This document shows positions 33,190-47,237 of a stretch of 64,000 nt of DNA, in pieces. This stretch comes from Macrotrachela quadricornifera (taxonomy: Eukaryota > Rotifera > Eurotatoria > Philodinida > Philodinidae), in assembly GCA_022393335.1 (NCBI GenBank), contig JAJEKB010020623.1, positions 347,225 through 411,224 of the forward strand, given 5' to 3'. Below the pieces are notes generated by a model, which searched no databases, was not told the DNA's origin, and worked only from the letters and a program-made list of their open reading frames with translations. The position numbers and the translations under genes are program-made. How positions within the stretch are numbered: position 1 is the stretch's first letter; each line of letters opens with the position of its first letter.

Positions 33190-36100
33190 CTAGTGATCAT
33201 TTCCTTTATGGCTTCCCCGTCGCCAGGGAAGATTTCGACTGTCTCTGCTTCTAATCCCGGTAATGAAACCAGCATATTCCACAGCAGACACTGTCCGCTA
33301 CTAACGTCCAGTTACAATGCATCTCAGATATGATAGATACAAGGGTCGAAGGGAGTTTCTTCACAACCATAACCTTTTCCCTCCCCTTTTGTTCCACTTG
33401 CAAGCAAGTGGCTTGTTACCAGACCTGTTCCTTTAGCTTGCCCTAGCCAAATGATTCTTGATGATCCTGTTTGTTCCTAGAACAGCACTTCGCGCCATCC
33501 GCTCAATACAATCCTCCACTTTATTTTTATTTATTTCCAAGTAGGTGATCATCTGATCACTCAAGCCCAAAGGTATTTCACCGCATGCGCCAATGATAAC
33601 CGGAAGAAACCTAACCGTCCAACCCTCGGTTTGAAGTTCCGATTGTATACTATCACCCCGAGGATATTCTTGATCAAGTTCCCCCGTGTGGTTGCCATTA
33701 ACACAGTAGCGATTACTTTTTATCTCAATTTGCCTCTTCATCCCAGTAAACCATGATACTGCAAACTCGATAATTGTGGCTACTTTAGTAACCTTATCAA
33801 ATATTACAATATCAGGTTTATTATGCCGAACAATCGCTCTTGTTTGTACTGGTTGATTCCAATACAACTTGATGCGATCATTTTCCATAACGGTTTCCAC
33901 TTGTTGTGTATAGTGTGGCGGTTTTAAATTATATTTTTCGCATATTCTGTAGTGGAGACTCCTTCCTACAGAGTCGTGGCGATATACATATAATGTGGAT
34001 AACCATTTCGAACAGCTCGTCAGCACATGTGCGATTGTCTCTTTGGTATTACCACATGCCCGGCAACGTTTGTCACCAAGGTCTTCGCAGCTCGGATCGG
34101 ATTTAGTAATGAGACATCCCTCCTGTGCCGCTATTGCATTTCGTACTGCTGTTGACGACAACTTTCCGGCACGTAGCCAGGCGAAAGATGCATTTAAGTC
34201 AGCTATGGTATCGGAATGCCATATTCTACCTGCCATTTTCTTAGCCTCCCACGTCTTGCGTCTCTTATTGTTCTTAATCGTACGCATTTTACCCACCACA
34301 TGCCGTGCCAATGATCTGGCATCTGTATACCGAACTCCATCCAAAGTGACGAGCGAATGTGTTGGTTCCAGTTCAGCATGGATTTTGTACGTGTTCAATA
34401 GACTATTAGCATCACTAATCACACTTCGTTTTTGCCGTTTTGACATAGAAACAAAGAGATTGAGCGAGTTCCTCAGCTCTACTTTGGTGTAGAGGTACGC
34501 CCAGGAGTATATAGTTGCTTCTTGCACTGCATCTTTAAAAGACCTCAAACCATATCCCCCTGGCTCAGTTTTTAAGTAGAGGCGGGCTACACAACTGGCT
34601 TTGTATCGAGCTTTAAGACTCACAAGAAGCTTGCGAATCTTTTTATCAAATTTTTCACCGCGTTTTAGAACACTTAGATATGTACCACTGCCCTTTATTG
34701 TATTCATTATGATGTAATTTAGAGCAGGGATTATTGTCATATTATAGGTGTTCACTTTCTGCCGGAAAGTAAGATCGGAACCCCATATTTGATTGGCGGA
34801 ATTACAACACTTCTGGACTACCCGATCCCAGGCATCCGAGTCCTTCACACCTATCGCTTGCTCAAGACCTAAGTATTTGTAGAGTCCACCCTTGTCAAGT
34901 GATGGGAACCCGAGGGTACCCGCACTTTGAGGTGTGTCATCCACGGATACTGCCTTTCCTTTAACCTGCAACCGTTTCGGTATGAAGTTGGCTACCGCAC
35001 ATTTTTTAGTGTTCATATCCATTTGAATGGCTGTTGAGACCGTTTCAACCTTTTCGATCATCTTAGTCAAGTTCTTTGACGAGCTACTGTATAGTTTCAG
35101 ATCATCCATATAGAATAGATGTGTCAACGTCATTTGCATGTTATTAAACTTCCCAGAGGCTGTTTTATAGCCACATTTCATTTTATTAATTGCATGACTG
35201 ATAGGAGCCATAGCAATACAAAATAAAAGAGGACTGAAGCTGTCCCCTTGCAATACACCCGATTTAATTCGAAGAATGTTACTTCGGAGTATGCATCCCC
35301 TAGGGTCTTTTGCTTCATATCGTACTTTCCATTTTAATAATAAATTTTTAATAAATTTATCTAACGGTTTAGGAACTTGCACAGCTGTGATGAGCCATTT
35401 GATGTAGCTATGTGGCAAGCTATCGAATGCTTTCGAATAATCGATCCAGGCCACGCTAATAGGTCGCTGCTTTTGATTAAGCGCATCGGCCGTCATGGTC
35501 TGATCTAAGATTGATGCATGAGTGCAACCCCACACTCCACTACGCAGTGCTATTTGTTCTTCAGGTAGAACATTTCGCTCCTTTACGTACTGATGTAAGT
35601 ACGCAGTTATAAAACTCGTTAGTAATTTATAACATGTATTCAGACATGCTATTGGTCTATAATTTGCCGGATCTTTATGCGAACCAGCTTTGTATAGCAG
35701 TACGATACGTCCAACGGTAATCCAACTCTTTGGTAGTGATGACCCAGTGGTTAGGTGGTAGCGTGCTAGTTGATATAAAGCTACGCCGGCTATTTTGAAT
35801 GCCTTCCACCAAAATGATTGTATTCCATCAGGGCCATGTGTCTTCCAAGGTTTCGCCTTTCGAAGTATTTCCTGCCATAACTCTAGATTGAGACGCTTTT
35901 TAAAATCATCTCCACCCAAAGTCCCAGCAAGAGATTTCTCCCAGGCTACTAGATCCTCGTCCTTAGAATTAAATTCTTTCTTTGCTCCCACAATATTTTC
36001 CCAATAATTCCGCATTTGATGTACATCCTGTGTCTTATCAGAAGTTTGTTGTTGTTGTTTACCGATGCTTCGGAATACCATCTTAGTTGGTAACTGACGA

Positions 36101-37255
36101 ATACGCTGTCGGTCTTCGTCAGCCTTCCTTAATGCTATTCGCGATCGTAGTAACTGAAGCCTGATTTTCAGTCGTTCTACGAGAGATGTAATTTCAGCAA
36201 AGGTTTGAACTTTATATTTTCTTTTCAGCATCCTGATGTTTCGAGTCTGCTGAGAGGTTGGTTTACTTTTATTGTGGTGCTTTCGTCTATTTAATTCTGC
36301 TGTTGCTTTACCGATGGTAACACACAATGACTTCACTTCTTCATATGAAGTCCGAAACCACTCCTTTGCTCTTTCGAGTTTTTCCTTTAACCTTTGGTTC
36401 ACCAACTCCGAGACAGTCATCGCACCGGCATATACGACAATGGACAACATATCCCAGGGTGGTCTTCCTCGGGTTTCCATATCCAGCCCTTTGTCAATGA
36501 GTTTATTGACTTTATCGATGATCGGCTGAACCAGCCTGCCTGATACCCGTTTAGGCGCTTTTCTTTTATTAGGTTCACAACCAATCCTTTTAGATATTTT
36601 TAAGTTTTTGTAAAAGATAGATTGTATATCCTTTACAGCGATGATATCAATCGATGCAACGGCAGTTTCAATCGATTGACTATTATTATTATTATTTCCC
36701 TCAGCGTTACCACCATCATCAGCCTGATGATTATCAGCTGTGACAGCAGTATCTGTTGTTACACCAGAGGTAGATGTTGCTACAGCACTGTTTTGAGACG
36801 CTTTCGGTTCATCAAGTACTGTTTGAGTGGGTGCACCGTTCTTAATGTCACGCCACTTTGCACTAAGGCCTGCCTTGGATCTTTCACTAAGATTCAGATT
36901 TTGCCAAGCTTCGTGGACCGCTACCCAAGAAACTTTGCCTTGGGGGCCAATATTGGTATTGACCAGTCGCTTGAGTTCAACAATCTCCTCATCTTTCCAG
37001 AAATCTGGTCTCTTCTGCTTAGCAGAAGCGTCATCACCTGACCCTTTTCGTCCTGGAGGACTTTTATCGGATCGATTGGTGAGCAAGGAACTGAGCACGT
37101 GTACGCCAGCAGTTGTTGTTTTGACCGCACTGTCCGCCACTGCTGGTGCAGCAGATCGAGCACGGGTACGCCGGACTACGGCATCGTTAGTAGACATTAG
37201 TTTGATAACAGGGTCGCCGCGTGTAGGCTTCTACTCAGACTCCTCAGACACTTTA
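33190..37255 (-). mobile_element. Full-length-looking LINE with restriction-like endonuclease
   Basis: GC content rises clearly above the flanks from about 33190 to 37255, enclosing one long ORF (33433-37197) with an apparent 5' leader of about 60 bases (37198-37255) and a 3' untranslated region of about 240 bases (33190-33432). The ends are set by composition only. I could not recognise a target duplication or a 3' tail repeat. An intact ORF implies recent activity. Confidence 0.75.
33433..37197 (-). CDS. R4/R2-group LINE polyprotein: SANT/Myb, reverse transcriptase, endonuclease
   Basis: Uninterrupted 1254-residue ORF. The N-terminus (about 63-120) has a SANT/Myb-like DNA-binding helix set (RPDFWKDEEIVELKRLV ... 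LSAKWRDIK). The reverse transcriptase spans about 470-800: LYKAGSHKDPANYRPIAC, AWIDYSKAFDSLPH with Asp586, SGVLQGDSFSPLLF, and FYMDDLKLY with the catalytic pair Asp698-Asp699. A CCHC finger lies at C1045-C1048-H1057-C1062. A restriction-like endonuclease follows, with P1128-D1129 and E1144 (IIEFAVSW) and basic residues after it. This order defines site-specific LINEs of the R2/R4/NeSL type, which nick target DNA and prime reverse transcription from it. YMDD with DLKLY favours an R4/Dong-like clade. The gene is far GC-richer than its neighbours, consistent with a recently arrived element. Confidence 0.93.
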   Translation of the reverse strand: MSTNDAVVRRTRARSAAPAVADSAVKTTTAGVHVLSSLLTNRSDKSPPGRKGSGDDASAKQKRPDFWKDEEIVELKRLVNTNIGPQGKVSWVAVHEAWQNLNLSERSKAGLSAKWRDIKNGAPTQTVLDEPKASQNSAVATSTSGVTTDTAVTADNHQADDGGNAEGNNNNNSQSIETAVASIDIIAVKDIQSIFYKNLKISKRIGCEPNKRKAPKRVSGRLVQPIIDKVNKLIDKGLDMETRGRPPWDMLSIVVYAGAMTVSELVNQRLKEKLERAKEWFRTSYEEVKSLCVTIGKATAELNRRKHHNKSKPTSQQTRNIRMLKRKYKVQTFAEITSLVERLKIRLQLLRSRIALRKADEDRQRIRQLPTKMVFRSIGKQQQQTSDKTQDVHQMRNYWENIVGAKKEFNSKDEDLVAWEKSLAGTLGGDDFKKRLNLELWQEILRKAKPWKTHGPDGIQSFWWKAFKIAGVALYQLARYHLTTGSSLPKSWITVGRIVLLYKAGSHKDPANYRPIACLNTCYKLLTSFITAYLHQYVKERNVLPEEQIALRSGVWGCTHASILDQTMTADALNQKQRPISVAWIDYSKAFDSLPHSYIKWLITAVQVPKPLDKFIKNLLLKWKVRYEAKDPRGCILRSNILRIKSGVLQGDSFSPLLFCIAMAPISHAINKMKCGYKTASGKFNNMQMTLTHLFYMDDLKLYSSSSKNLTKMIEKVETVSTAIQMDMNTKKCAVANFIPKRLQVKGKAVSVDDTPQSAGTLGFPSLDKGGLYKYLGLEQAIGVKDSDAWDRVVQKCCNSANQIWGSDLTFRQKVNTYNMTIIPALNYIIMNTIKGSGTYLSVLKRGEKFDKKIRKLLVSLKARYKASCVARLYLKTEPGGYGLRSFKDAVQEATIYSWAYLYTKVELRNSLNLFVSMSKRQKRSVISDANSLLNTYKIHAELEPTHSLVTLDGVRYTDARSLARHVVGKMRTIKNNKRRKTWEAKKMAGRIWHSDTIADLNASFAWLRAGKLSSTAVRNAIAAQEGCLITKSDPSCEDLGDKRCRACGNTKETIAHVLTSCSKWLSTLYVYRHDSVGRSLHYRICEKYNLKPPHYTQQVETVMENDRIKLYWNQPVQTRAIVRHNKPDIVIFDKVTKVATIIEFAVSWFTGMKRQIEIKSNRYCVNGNHTGELDQEYPRGDSIQSELQTEGWTVRFLPVIIGACGEIPLGLSDQMITYLEINKNKVEDCIERMARSAVLGTNRIIKNHLARAS

Positions 37256-37301
37256 CACGTATTTGAATGTAAACAGAGGCTACTGTAAATCTGACCTATT
37301 T

Positions 37302-37443
37302 CAAGGATCACTGGATTATCTGACAAGTGTGGTCATTGGTGTTGACCTTGTTGGTTTGATAAGTGCTTGTTATTTGGTTAAAAGTGCATATCGAATTATT
37401 TATGTTACCAAAAGAAAAGAGGATGATTTGGAAATAAAATAAC
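37302..37443 (+). pseudogene. Fragment of a FAD-dependent (DAO-type) oxidoreductase N-terminus
   Basis: A short frame reads SVVIGVDLVGLISACYLVKS followed by AYRIIYVTKRKEDD, then a stop. This resembles the dinucleotide-binding start of DAO-family flavoproteins (VVIGGGxVGLxxAYYL). The GxGxxG signature is damaged (G-V-D-L-V-G), and nothing of the rest of the enzyme was recognised. It lies just outside the 5' end of the LINE. Confidence 0.4.
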
Positions 37444-39085
37444 AACTAAACAAGGCTGTGATAGAAGTGATGTTCATAAAATTGTTGAAAAGCGTATCAT
37501 TTTATCAATGTATAGAAGGATGTAATTAACTTTGTAGATGTCTGTTGATAATTCCATTGTATAGATAATCATCGTTTGAACAGCAGCTATATTCCAGCTG
37601 CATTCCATACATACATTTACCCTTTTATACAATAAAAATTCGAAATCGATGATATATCGAATCATGAAAATGTCTTACGTTTTGAACTTACTGAAAATTT
37701 CTACAATCAAAAGTTAAAATGTATCTGACTTTTTATGATTGTTTTCCAGCATGATTGTGAAAGAACTGTTTTGGAGCATTTTGTCGAACGTTTCAAAAAA
37801 AAAGATTAGAAATCATTACCAAGTATCAGTGCACTATTGTCACAACATTTCTACCATTGACTGTTTGAACGTATTTTCATCTTTCATAGATCATATTTCT
37901 CAATGTTTGACTGGAAATATGATAATTCCCTTAAAATGTATCCGTATATTTGCAAATGCTGACAGTAATCAATAATCGTCCTATTGATGGTGTTTTCCTT
38001 TGCAATATTAAACAATATACAATGTTCACTTTGTAAACGTTCACGATGTAAAAGGTTTTTTGCTAACTGATACAAATAAAACTGACGACCAAAGACACTC
38101 TGTGATGAAAACTATGAAAAAAACAAATGAAACAATTTCTTCTTTGCACAACATCATTTTGATGAATGACTATTATACTATTTAGTTGATAAAAACATTG
38201 AACATCGATATACTATTTTAGATTTATACGACTATGCCAATACAAACTTTCTATCTCTGTATCGAAACGACAAAGAAAAATTTATTTATGTTCCTCTGGA
38301 GGACATTGGTCATTCGATTGATTCAATTCAAGCTCAATGCTTCTTTGCGCAAATGTTGAAAGGCTTGTCCCATTTATTACCATGTGAAATAATAAATTTT
38401 TCAGTTTCTCTCAAAGGGTAACTTCTAACAATACATATCTGATTGTCTAGCGCAGCAATTTTGACAACTTGTGCATGTACTATGATCTTCAAAAGAGAAA
38501 TTGATGCGAAAATGTCCTAATCAAATGGATTCTAAAATTTTTAATCTACTGCTTCAATTTCATGTGAAATTGATCTTAATATTTTTTTTTCAAAATATCC
38601 AATGCCAATCAGTCGTGATTAAAGATTAATTTTCTGGTATGATTGGGTTTAGTAACCTTACAAAGTATATTCTATTCGTTCGCTTCTAGACCACGCAGTT
38701 AAAGAAACCCTAGCTAGTATTTATTTAAGCTTTCCATCGGACTTGTCTCTAGCGACAATATTTTGATATTCGCACACTACTATAAAATATATACCCCGAA
38801 GAATCCATTCCTTGTCGTACGCAAATCAAAATTGGCTATTCGTTAATATAGGCACATTATGAGAATATTCAATAAGATCAAATTCTTCATCGTTAGATCG
38901 AGTATGTAAAATATAGGAATAGTAAAAAAAACGTCTGCTATAAGTTGATTTCTTAATACTATATCGATTAAAAAATGTTTTGTATAGAAAAAACTCATAT
39001 TCATTAAAATAAGCAATAGTATTTCTTTTAGATAATACTGAAAGGTAGGATTAGTTCTATGAAATGTCAAAAGCTATTTCTTATG
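37444..39085. other. Gene graveyard with unassigned fragments
   Basis: Coding-like scraps on the plus strand (near 37740-37800 and 38215-38420, the latter with FIYVPLEDIGHSID and FAQMLKGLSHLLPCE) are separated by stops. I cannot assign a family. The minus strand near 38843-39070 has an F/I-rich open frame that looks compositional. Confidence 0.35.
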
Positions 39086-41913
39086 TTAATTTGTTTGAAA
39101 TAATGAATATAATTCTGTTGTATTCAAAGTATGACTATTAATTGTTGATCCTCCAGTAACTAATACGTTTCCATTTATTAATATAGTTGCTGTGTGAATA
39201 TATCTTGCATCATTCATATTGCTAGTAAACGTCCAACTTCCTGTTAACGGATCATATAACTCTGCGGTGATTAGACCACCAGTTTGAGCACAAAAATTAG
39301 GACATCCACCAGTAATCAATACATATCCGTTTGTTAATATTGTTGCTGTATGTTGCCATCGTACATCCAACATGCTACCAGTCGTTGTCCAAGTTCCTTC
39401 CAATGGATCATACAATTCGACACTACTATGAACACCATTACCATAATATCCACCGGTAACTAACACCTTTTCATTTGTTAATATGGATGCTGTATGTCCC
39501 TCTCGTGCATCATTCATGCTACTCGTAGTTGTCCAAGTTCCTATTGCTGGATCATACAATTCGACACTATTTAAATAAGTATCACCTACTCCACCAGTAA
39601 CTAGTACTTTTCCATTTGTTAACACAGATGCTGCATGCCCGAATCGTGCATAGTTCATATTACTGGTAGTTGTCCAAATTCCTGTTGATGGATCATATAA
39701 TTCAGCCCAATTTAGTGCATGACTATCATCATCAAATCCACCAGTAACTAATACACTTCCATTTGTTAATACGGATGCTGTATGTCCATATCTTGCATGA
39801 TTCATGCTACCAGTAGTTGTCCAAGTATCTGTTGATGGATCATACAGCTCAGCACTTCTTAGAGCATTAATATCATTATCTCCACCAGTAACTAACACTT
39901 TTCCATTTGTTAATACGGAAGCAGTGTGCCACTTTCGTGCATTATTCATACTTCTAGTAATTGTCCAAGTTCCTGTCGATGGATCGTACAACTCAGTCCA
40001 AGCCAAAGCATGCTTATGGTCATCAAGTCCACCAGTAACTAATACTTTTCCGTTTGTTAATATAGATGCTGTATGCCATGATCGTACATAATTCATGTTA
40101 CCAGTCTTAAACCATCCTAGATAAAAACATTTGAATGTGTTCATTTCAGAAAAAAAATATGCATTCTTCAACATTGAAGATCGTGAGTTTCTAGGGATTA
40201 CAAGAAGTCATCGATTTGTTGTAAGAGATCGCTCAGTATACTGTGTAATAGCAGGGAGTACATTTTTTGATAAGGAATCGTATGCGTAAATTACAAGTCA
40301 ATTAAGTTTATGTTTTCTCGTTGTCATAATATTGTTTATAAGAATTCGTACATTTTTGATTATACACAACTTCTTATAATTATACGTATGTATGTTTCCA
40401 TACTGTGTACATTAGTTTTTCCTATTTCATATGCACATCCATCTAACATACATGCTTCCTGTCATTATTGATTTTTTTCTTTTTTCTTGTATATGTACGT
40501 TATTAGTGATGATCAATGAAACGAATCCATTCCATGTATATGAAACTTACAGTTACAACAGAAAATATTTATTCGAGGTGTAAAGTTTTAAAGCATTCTT
40601 TTTTTTAACTTATCTATTATTAGATGGATTTATGTTTTAGCTATACTTGCTGCTCGAGCATTTGCTATTGTAATATTTTCTCTCCAACAGCACTTTCTTA
40701 GAATTCCTAGCAATCAGAAAACAATTAGGAATATACTAAACTTATATATATAAATCTCCTTCATCCTGACATATTTCCATGCTTATGGCCACCCCCCCCC
40801 CTCAAAAATCGATCCCAGCGGAGGTATGTTCAAATGGACTGAAATTTGGAGCTTATGTTGGGGCTGAAGTGAGGAGGCTGTGGTAAAATTTTCAGCTCGA
40901 TCTACTGACGTTTGACAAGGATATGAACCCAATAAAGGTCAAAAAATTGTCCATTTTGTCCGCAAGATTTCTCCGTGCGCTTTCATTCAATATATAGATA
41001 CTTTTTTTTGTTTGAAAGAGCATCTCAAGATGCAGGGCCTGTGAGACTCCTTTTTTTATAAACTCTTATCTTTCACGCGGAGAAAAGGATTCACAAGTTC
41101 ACTCACTCAAAAAACTCTCAAAAAATGGCGCTCTAATTATAAAAATGTTTTTCAATATAATAATAACAAAGCTTCATTCAAAAAACCGAGCCTCACAGGA
41201 CCTGCAATTTTTGATGCTGTTTCAAACAAAAAAAGAATATTTGACTTTACACAGTACTGTGACCGAGCAATCTTGCGAATACTCTGCTAAATTTACCTTC
41301 TAAGAAAAAATTTAAAAGATTTTTCATTTTTTAAAAAACAAGCCTGTTTTAGGAGTAGTACATCTCGAAAATCGTCAAAAATCTTACTAGAAATGAGGCA
41401 TCAAAAGGAAATTCATACTGTTTCTGAAAGATCTGAAGATGGACTATCTTCCCATGCATTTATCTCAATCACTGAATTTCTGCTAAAAATTGACTTTTTG
41501 GAGGAAGGGGGTGGCTTTAACCAGCTGTAAACTGAATGGATATAATAAAAAGCGGTCTTATTTCGAGATTTCCAGACTTTACCTGAATGTTGAGTTGTAG
41601 TCGCAGTGATTGTAGACGTTGATAATGAAGTTGATGTTATTGATGTTGTTGTTGTTGTTGTTTGTGGTAATGTTGACGTCGATGTTGCCAGTGATGTTGT
41701 GGTCGTTGATGATGATGATGGTGGTACTGTAGTGGTGACTTCTGATTTCCTGGGTCGAAGTATAATCAGTGTTAACACAAGGTAGAGAGTAATTGAGAAA
41801 ATTATTAAAAAGATAAAAAGGATACAAGTGATTCTAATGCAGCGATGACGTTTCAATGTACGTAGTTCATCATTTTCATCAAGAAGCTCATTGTAAGTAT
41901 GTCTGTCAGACAT
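39086..41913 (-). CDS. Membrane-anchored kelch-repeat protein
   Basis: Two exons: 41913-41583 and 40116-39086. The GT-AG junction keeps frame (…QHS-G-WFKTGNM…), and the total is 1362 bases, or 453 residues. Residues 1-30 are cytoplasmic. A single transmembrane helix follows (about 31-53, CILFIFLIIFSITLYLVLTL), then a Ser/Thr-rich stalk of roughly 45 residues. Seven kelch repeats of about 48 residues come next, each with HTASVLTNGKVLVTGG and ELYDPSTGTWT, enough for one beta-propeller. Topology suggests a type II protein with an extracellular propeller; the ligand is unknown. Met at 41913 is preferred over an upstream in-frame Met at 41988 because a charged N-terminus then directly precedes the helix. 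The 1465-bp intron is unusually long because it holds a foldback element. Without the intron, the kelch part would appear as a headless separate gene. Confidence 0.82.
40786..41517. mobile_element. Foldback element inside the kelch gene intron
   Basis: The outer ends GGCCACCCCC...CTCAAAAA (40787) and ...TTTTTGGAGGAAGGGGGTGGC (41515) are inverted repeats. Inner arms 40945-41063 and 41186-41293 also pair (TTTTTTTGTTTGAAAGAGCATC against the complement of GATGCTGTTTCAAACAAAAA). A run of ten or more C near 40791 is unusual in this AT-rich DNA. The element lies wholly within the intron and leaves both splice sites intact. Confidence 0.7.
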
Positions 41914-44257
41914 ATTATATTTTACAGTTAACTTAAACTCAAACGAGAAAGAAATATTGTTTGAAACTACTTCATATTTGTTTATCAAGTCTTACATAAG
42001 TGATAAAAGATAAAGTAATATTGTATCCAGCGCTAAAGATATGGCTATACTTTTATCTTTATATAATAAATTTCACATATAACTGTGACATATAGCAGAA
42101 AACTATGCTTCATTTCTTCGACTTCTCACATCGAATATTGTTCTGTTTATGTTCATTTTTTATTCACACAACTTCTTTCTAAAAACATGCGAAATGTTTG
42201 AACCGATTCTCTGTATGTTATCCGCAATTCGATCGAACCCTTTGAAATGACAGAATTAAAGATGTAGATCAATACAGACATAGACAATCGAAGATATTTG
42301 AAGAGTTTCTTCGCAATTTGCATGTTTCAAAAAATTTTTAAATCGAAATAATTTGAAAACAATAGTTTAGAGCATATTTACAAGAAGTTAGTCAATAATA
42401 TCCGTAAAAATCTAGCACAAATACCGAAAACTCCAAAACTGAAGTAATTATTTTCGGATCATGGCTAGTAATATCTTTAACAATTATTTTTGATAAGAAT
42501 GATGACTCATCTAACCGGATTAAATCTCTAACTAAAATATTTTATTTTCTATTTTATCTAAGCATGTCTTTAAAAAATATTTTTATAGTAGTCATATATG
42601 TTCTGAAATTTTCCAATCCAAAAACTGTTGAAAATATTTCCAGTCAATGAGATGAGCCTAAATTTGACCATACTTCAATTGTTGCAGGAACATTACACAA
42701 TAAATACACGATCGTATGCGTTCATATGAACACAAATCGTTATACATGGAGAAGTATATTTATATGTCTTACTGTCTAAATACCAACTATTAGTAACCAT
42801 ATTTGTAATATTTTACCATCTTTTTCTCATTTATGATATTCTATCTAAGATAAGCTTGCCGATACTTAATTGCATAAAGAGGGTAAAAACTAGGCTTCCT
42901 TCTACCAATGAAATAATAATCAGTTCGTACCCATTCGGTCAAAATGTATAATTGCTATGATATCAGAATACTTCAGACACTATATAATTTCTTTTCGTTA
43001 TATTTATTCTACTAATTGAAGCATGAGGAAAATCTTTTCTGTGACTTTAGTGTATGCGCTATGCTGTACGGATTAATAAGGATTTTGCTACAATCTATAC
43101 TCGTTGTTATTGTAATTTTATTTTTCTACAAAAAAGAAATTATCATATGTCATTCATTCATACATACTTGTTTATAGAAAATGTTAAATAGTATTAGAGA
43201 GAAGAAAATATCGTCAGGTATTGTTAATAGAAGACGTAGAGAAAGACAAAATAATTACATATTTCTGACTTATAATAGCAATTTATATTTCTTGACAGTT
43301 AAAATATAGATTTTTATTTTTATTAAAATTATCGAAAGTCAAAAAATAATTATTATAATGGAAATTCTATGATATAAAGCATACATTAGTTTATTTGATT
43401 TTAATGTAAAATGATAAAAAAACACATCTTATTAAAAATCAAAATGGAGAATATTCAGATTTCTTCTAAATTTACATACAATTAACTCTCAATATCTTTA
43501 TTTTTTTAGTAACGTGAAGAATACATCCTATTTTGCAATGTTGCATATTATGAAACCAGTTCAGTCCAGTGAATTACTTGACTGCTCATTTCTCCCTAGT
43601 AGCATCCGATGTTGTTATGATACTTCATATTTAAAGTAGATTTTATTTGAAATGTTCATAAACTTGTTGTCTTTACATCACAATTCTAAGAAGATTTCGA
43701 AACAGATGAAATTATATCGACTGATAACGTGTATATTTTAGCTTGTAAGTTTTTTTTTGAAGTAAAATTCCCAACAACACATTTCGAATTGTTTGTCAAC
43801 AAATAATTAGCACCTGATTTGAATGTTAGTAAATAATGTTGGTAAATCAATACGATATTTTTAAGCATTTAAACATATTTCGGTGCATTTTTTCCTTATT
43901 TTGAAGTGTTTTAAAACAGCGTTTTTACTGAGAAACTTCTTTTATATTTTGAGACTTGTGTGAAATAAATATGCTTATGAAAGGAATTAAATTACATATG
44001 AATGAGTTGGTTGCATATTTTTGTGAGTGCTCATGGGAACAAGTTGAGTTGTTTGCGTGGACAATAAAACAGATTTTGGATATTCATGCGAAAGAAGATC
44101 ATATTTTTCTACCATAACTTACAGATATAGGATGTTCGTGTTGTTTGCATGAATTACTAATACACGTAAATCACTGATGGTTGTCAATAATTATTTTTAA
44201 ACATTATTTAGAGCATTTATTTCTTCGTATATAAATCATCAGACAAAAATCAAGCAT
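41914..44257. other. 2.3-kb AT-rich intergenic region, nothing recognised
   Basis: This separates the kelch gene from a hairpin element. No coding sequence or RNA gene could be supported. The 60-codon minus-strand frame at 43686-43868 has no identifiable motif. Confidence 0.5.
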
Positions 44258-44814
44258 GATTAATTTTAACTTTGAATTAGTGAAATCGGTAGCCCAGATT
44301 GAGATCTACAATTCTAAACTAAACTCAGCTTTCTATCACTTATAGTTGGAAAGTTATGAGCATTTTTCAGAAAAACATTTATTGTTGTCAGAATATAGAA
44401 AATATCGAAAAATAGGTTGTATTTTGATATTTTGATTGTTGAAAGTTGTCTGTTATGCAAAATACGCATTATATTCGGGATCAGCATGGGAAAATACACA
44501 AAAAGCATCTAGTTTTTATTGTAAAATAGTTCCTGTTGAAATTTTACCCCTGGCTCCCTCAGTTTTTTATTCCTTGCGTTTTCTCTTGTGGTTTGCTAGG
44601 GGTAAAATTTTGACAGGAACTATTTTACAACGAAAAATATGATTGTTGGTGTATTTTTTTCATGCTAATTCCGAATATGATGCCTGTTTTGCACAACAAA
44701 CAACTTTCGACAATCAAAATATCAAAATACAACCTATTTTTCGATATTTTCTATATTCTGACAGCGATAAATATATGGCTACCGATTTCGCTAATTTAAA
44801 GTTAAAATTAATTA
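44258..44814. mobile_element. Long hairpin element with ~80% identical arms
   Basis: The left arm runs from about 44258 to 44554 and the right arm from about 44595 to 44814. The core GGTTGTATTTTGATATTTTG and TTGTAAAATAGTTCCTG recur as reverse complements, and the arms are separated by only about 40 bases. The left arm has about 60-90 extra bases near 44300-44385. Arms this close would extrude as a cruciform or, if transcribed, form a long RNA hairpin. Open frames across it are accidents of the palindrome. Confidence 0.8.
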
Positions 44815-45045
44815 TTCTCTTTGGAAAAGACAGTCTTGTCAAACGTACATAGAACAATCTACTATGGTAAATTTTATTGGAATCCATTATTACTTTATGT
44901 TACCATGTGCTGTACGAAGATCTATCAAATGGTGAAAATCGCAGGTCTCTATCATATTCCTTTCAACAGTTATAAACATTTTTCTAAAACGCCTGTTTTT
45001 CAAAAATTAATATTAGTTATCTTTTACATTAATTGTATTTAATAG

Positions 45046-47237
<2,192 letters not shown>

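Noticed and set aside
33906..34492. Plus-strand open frames of up to 165 codons over the LINE
   Set aside because: They are antisense shadows of the endonuclease and zinc-finger part of the minus-strand ORF, which has clear motifs.
40117..40174. Met at 40174 as the start of a separate kelch gene
   Set aside because: The residues before WFKTGNM do not resemble kelch sequence, and a splice acceptor at 40117-40118 joins the upstream membrane exon exactly in phase.
44436..45042. Three plus-strand open frames of about 70 codons
   Set aside because: They lie in the arms of the hairpin element and its right flank, with no motifs.
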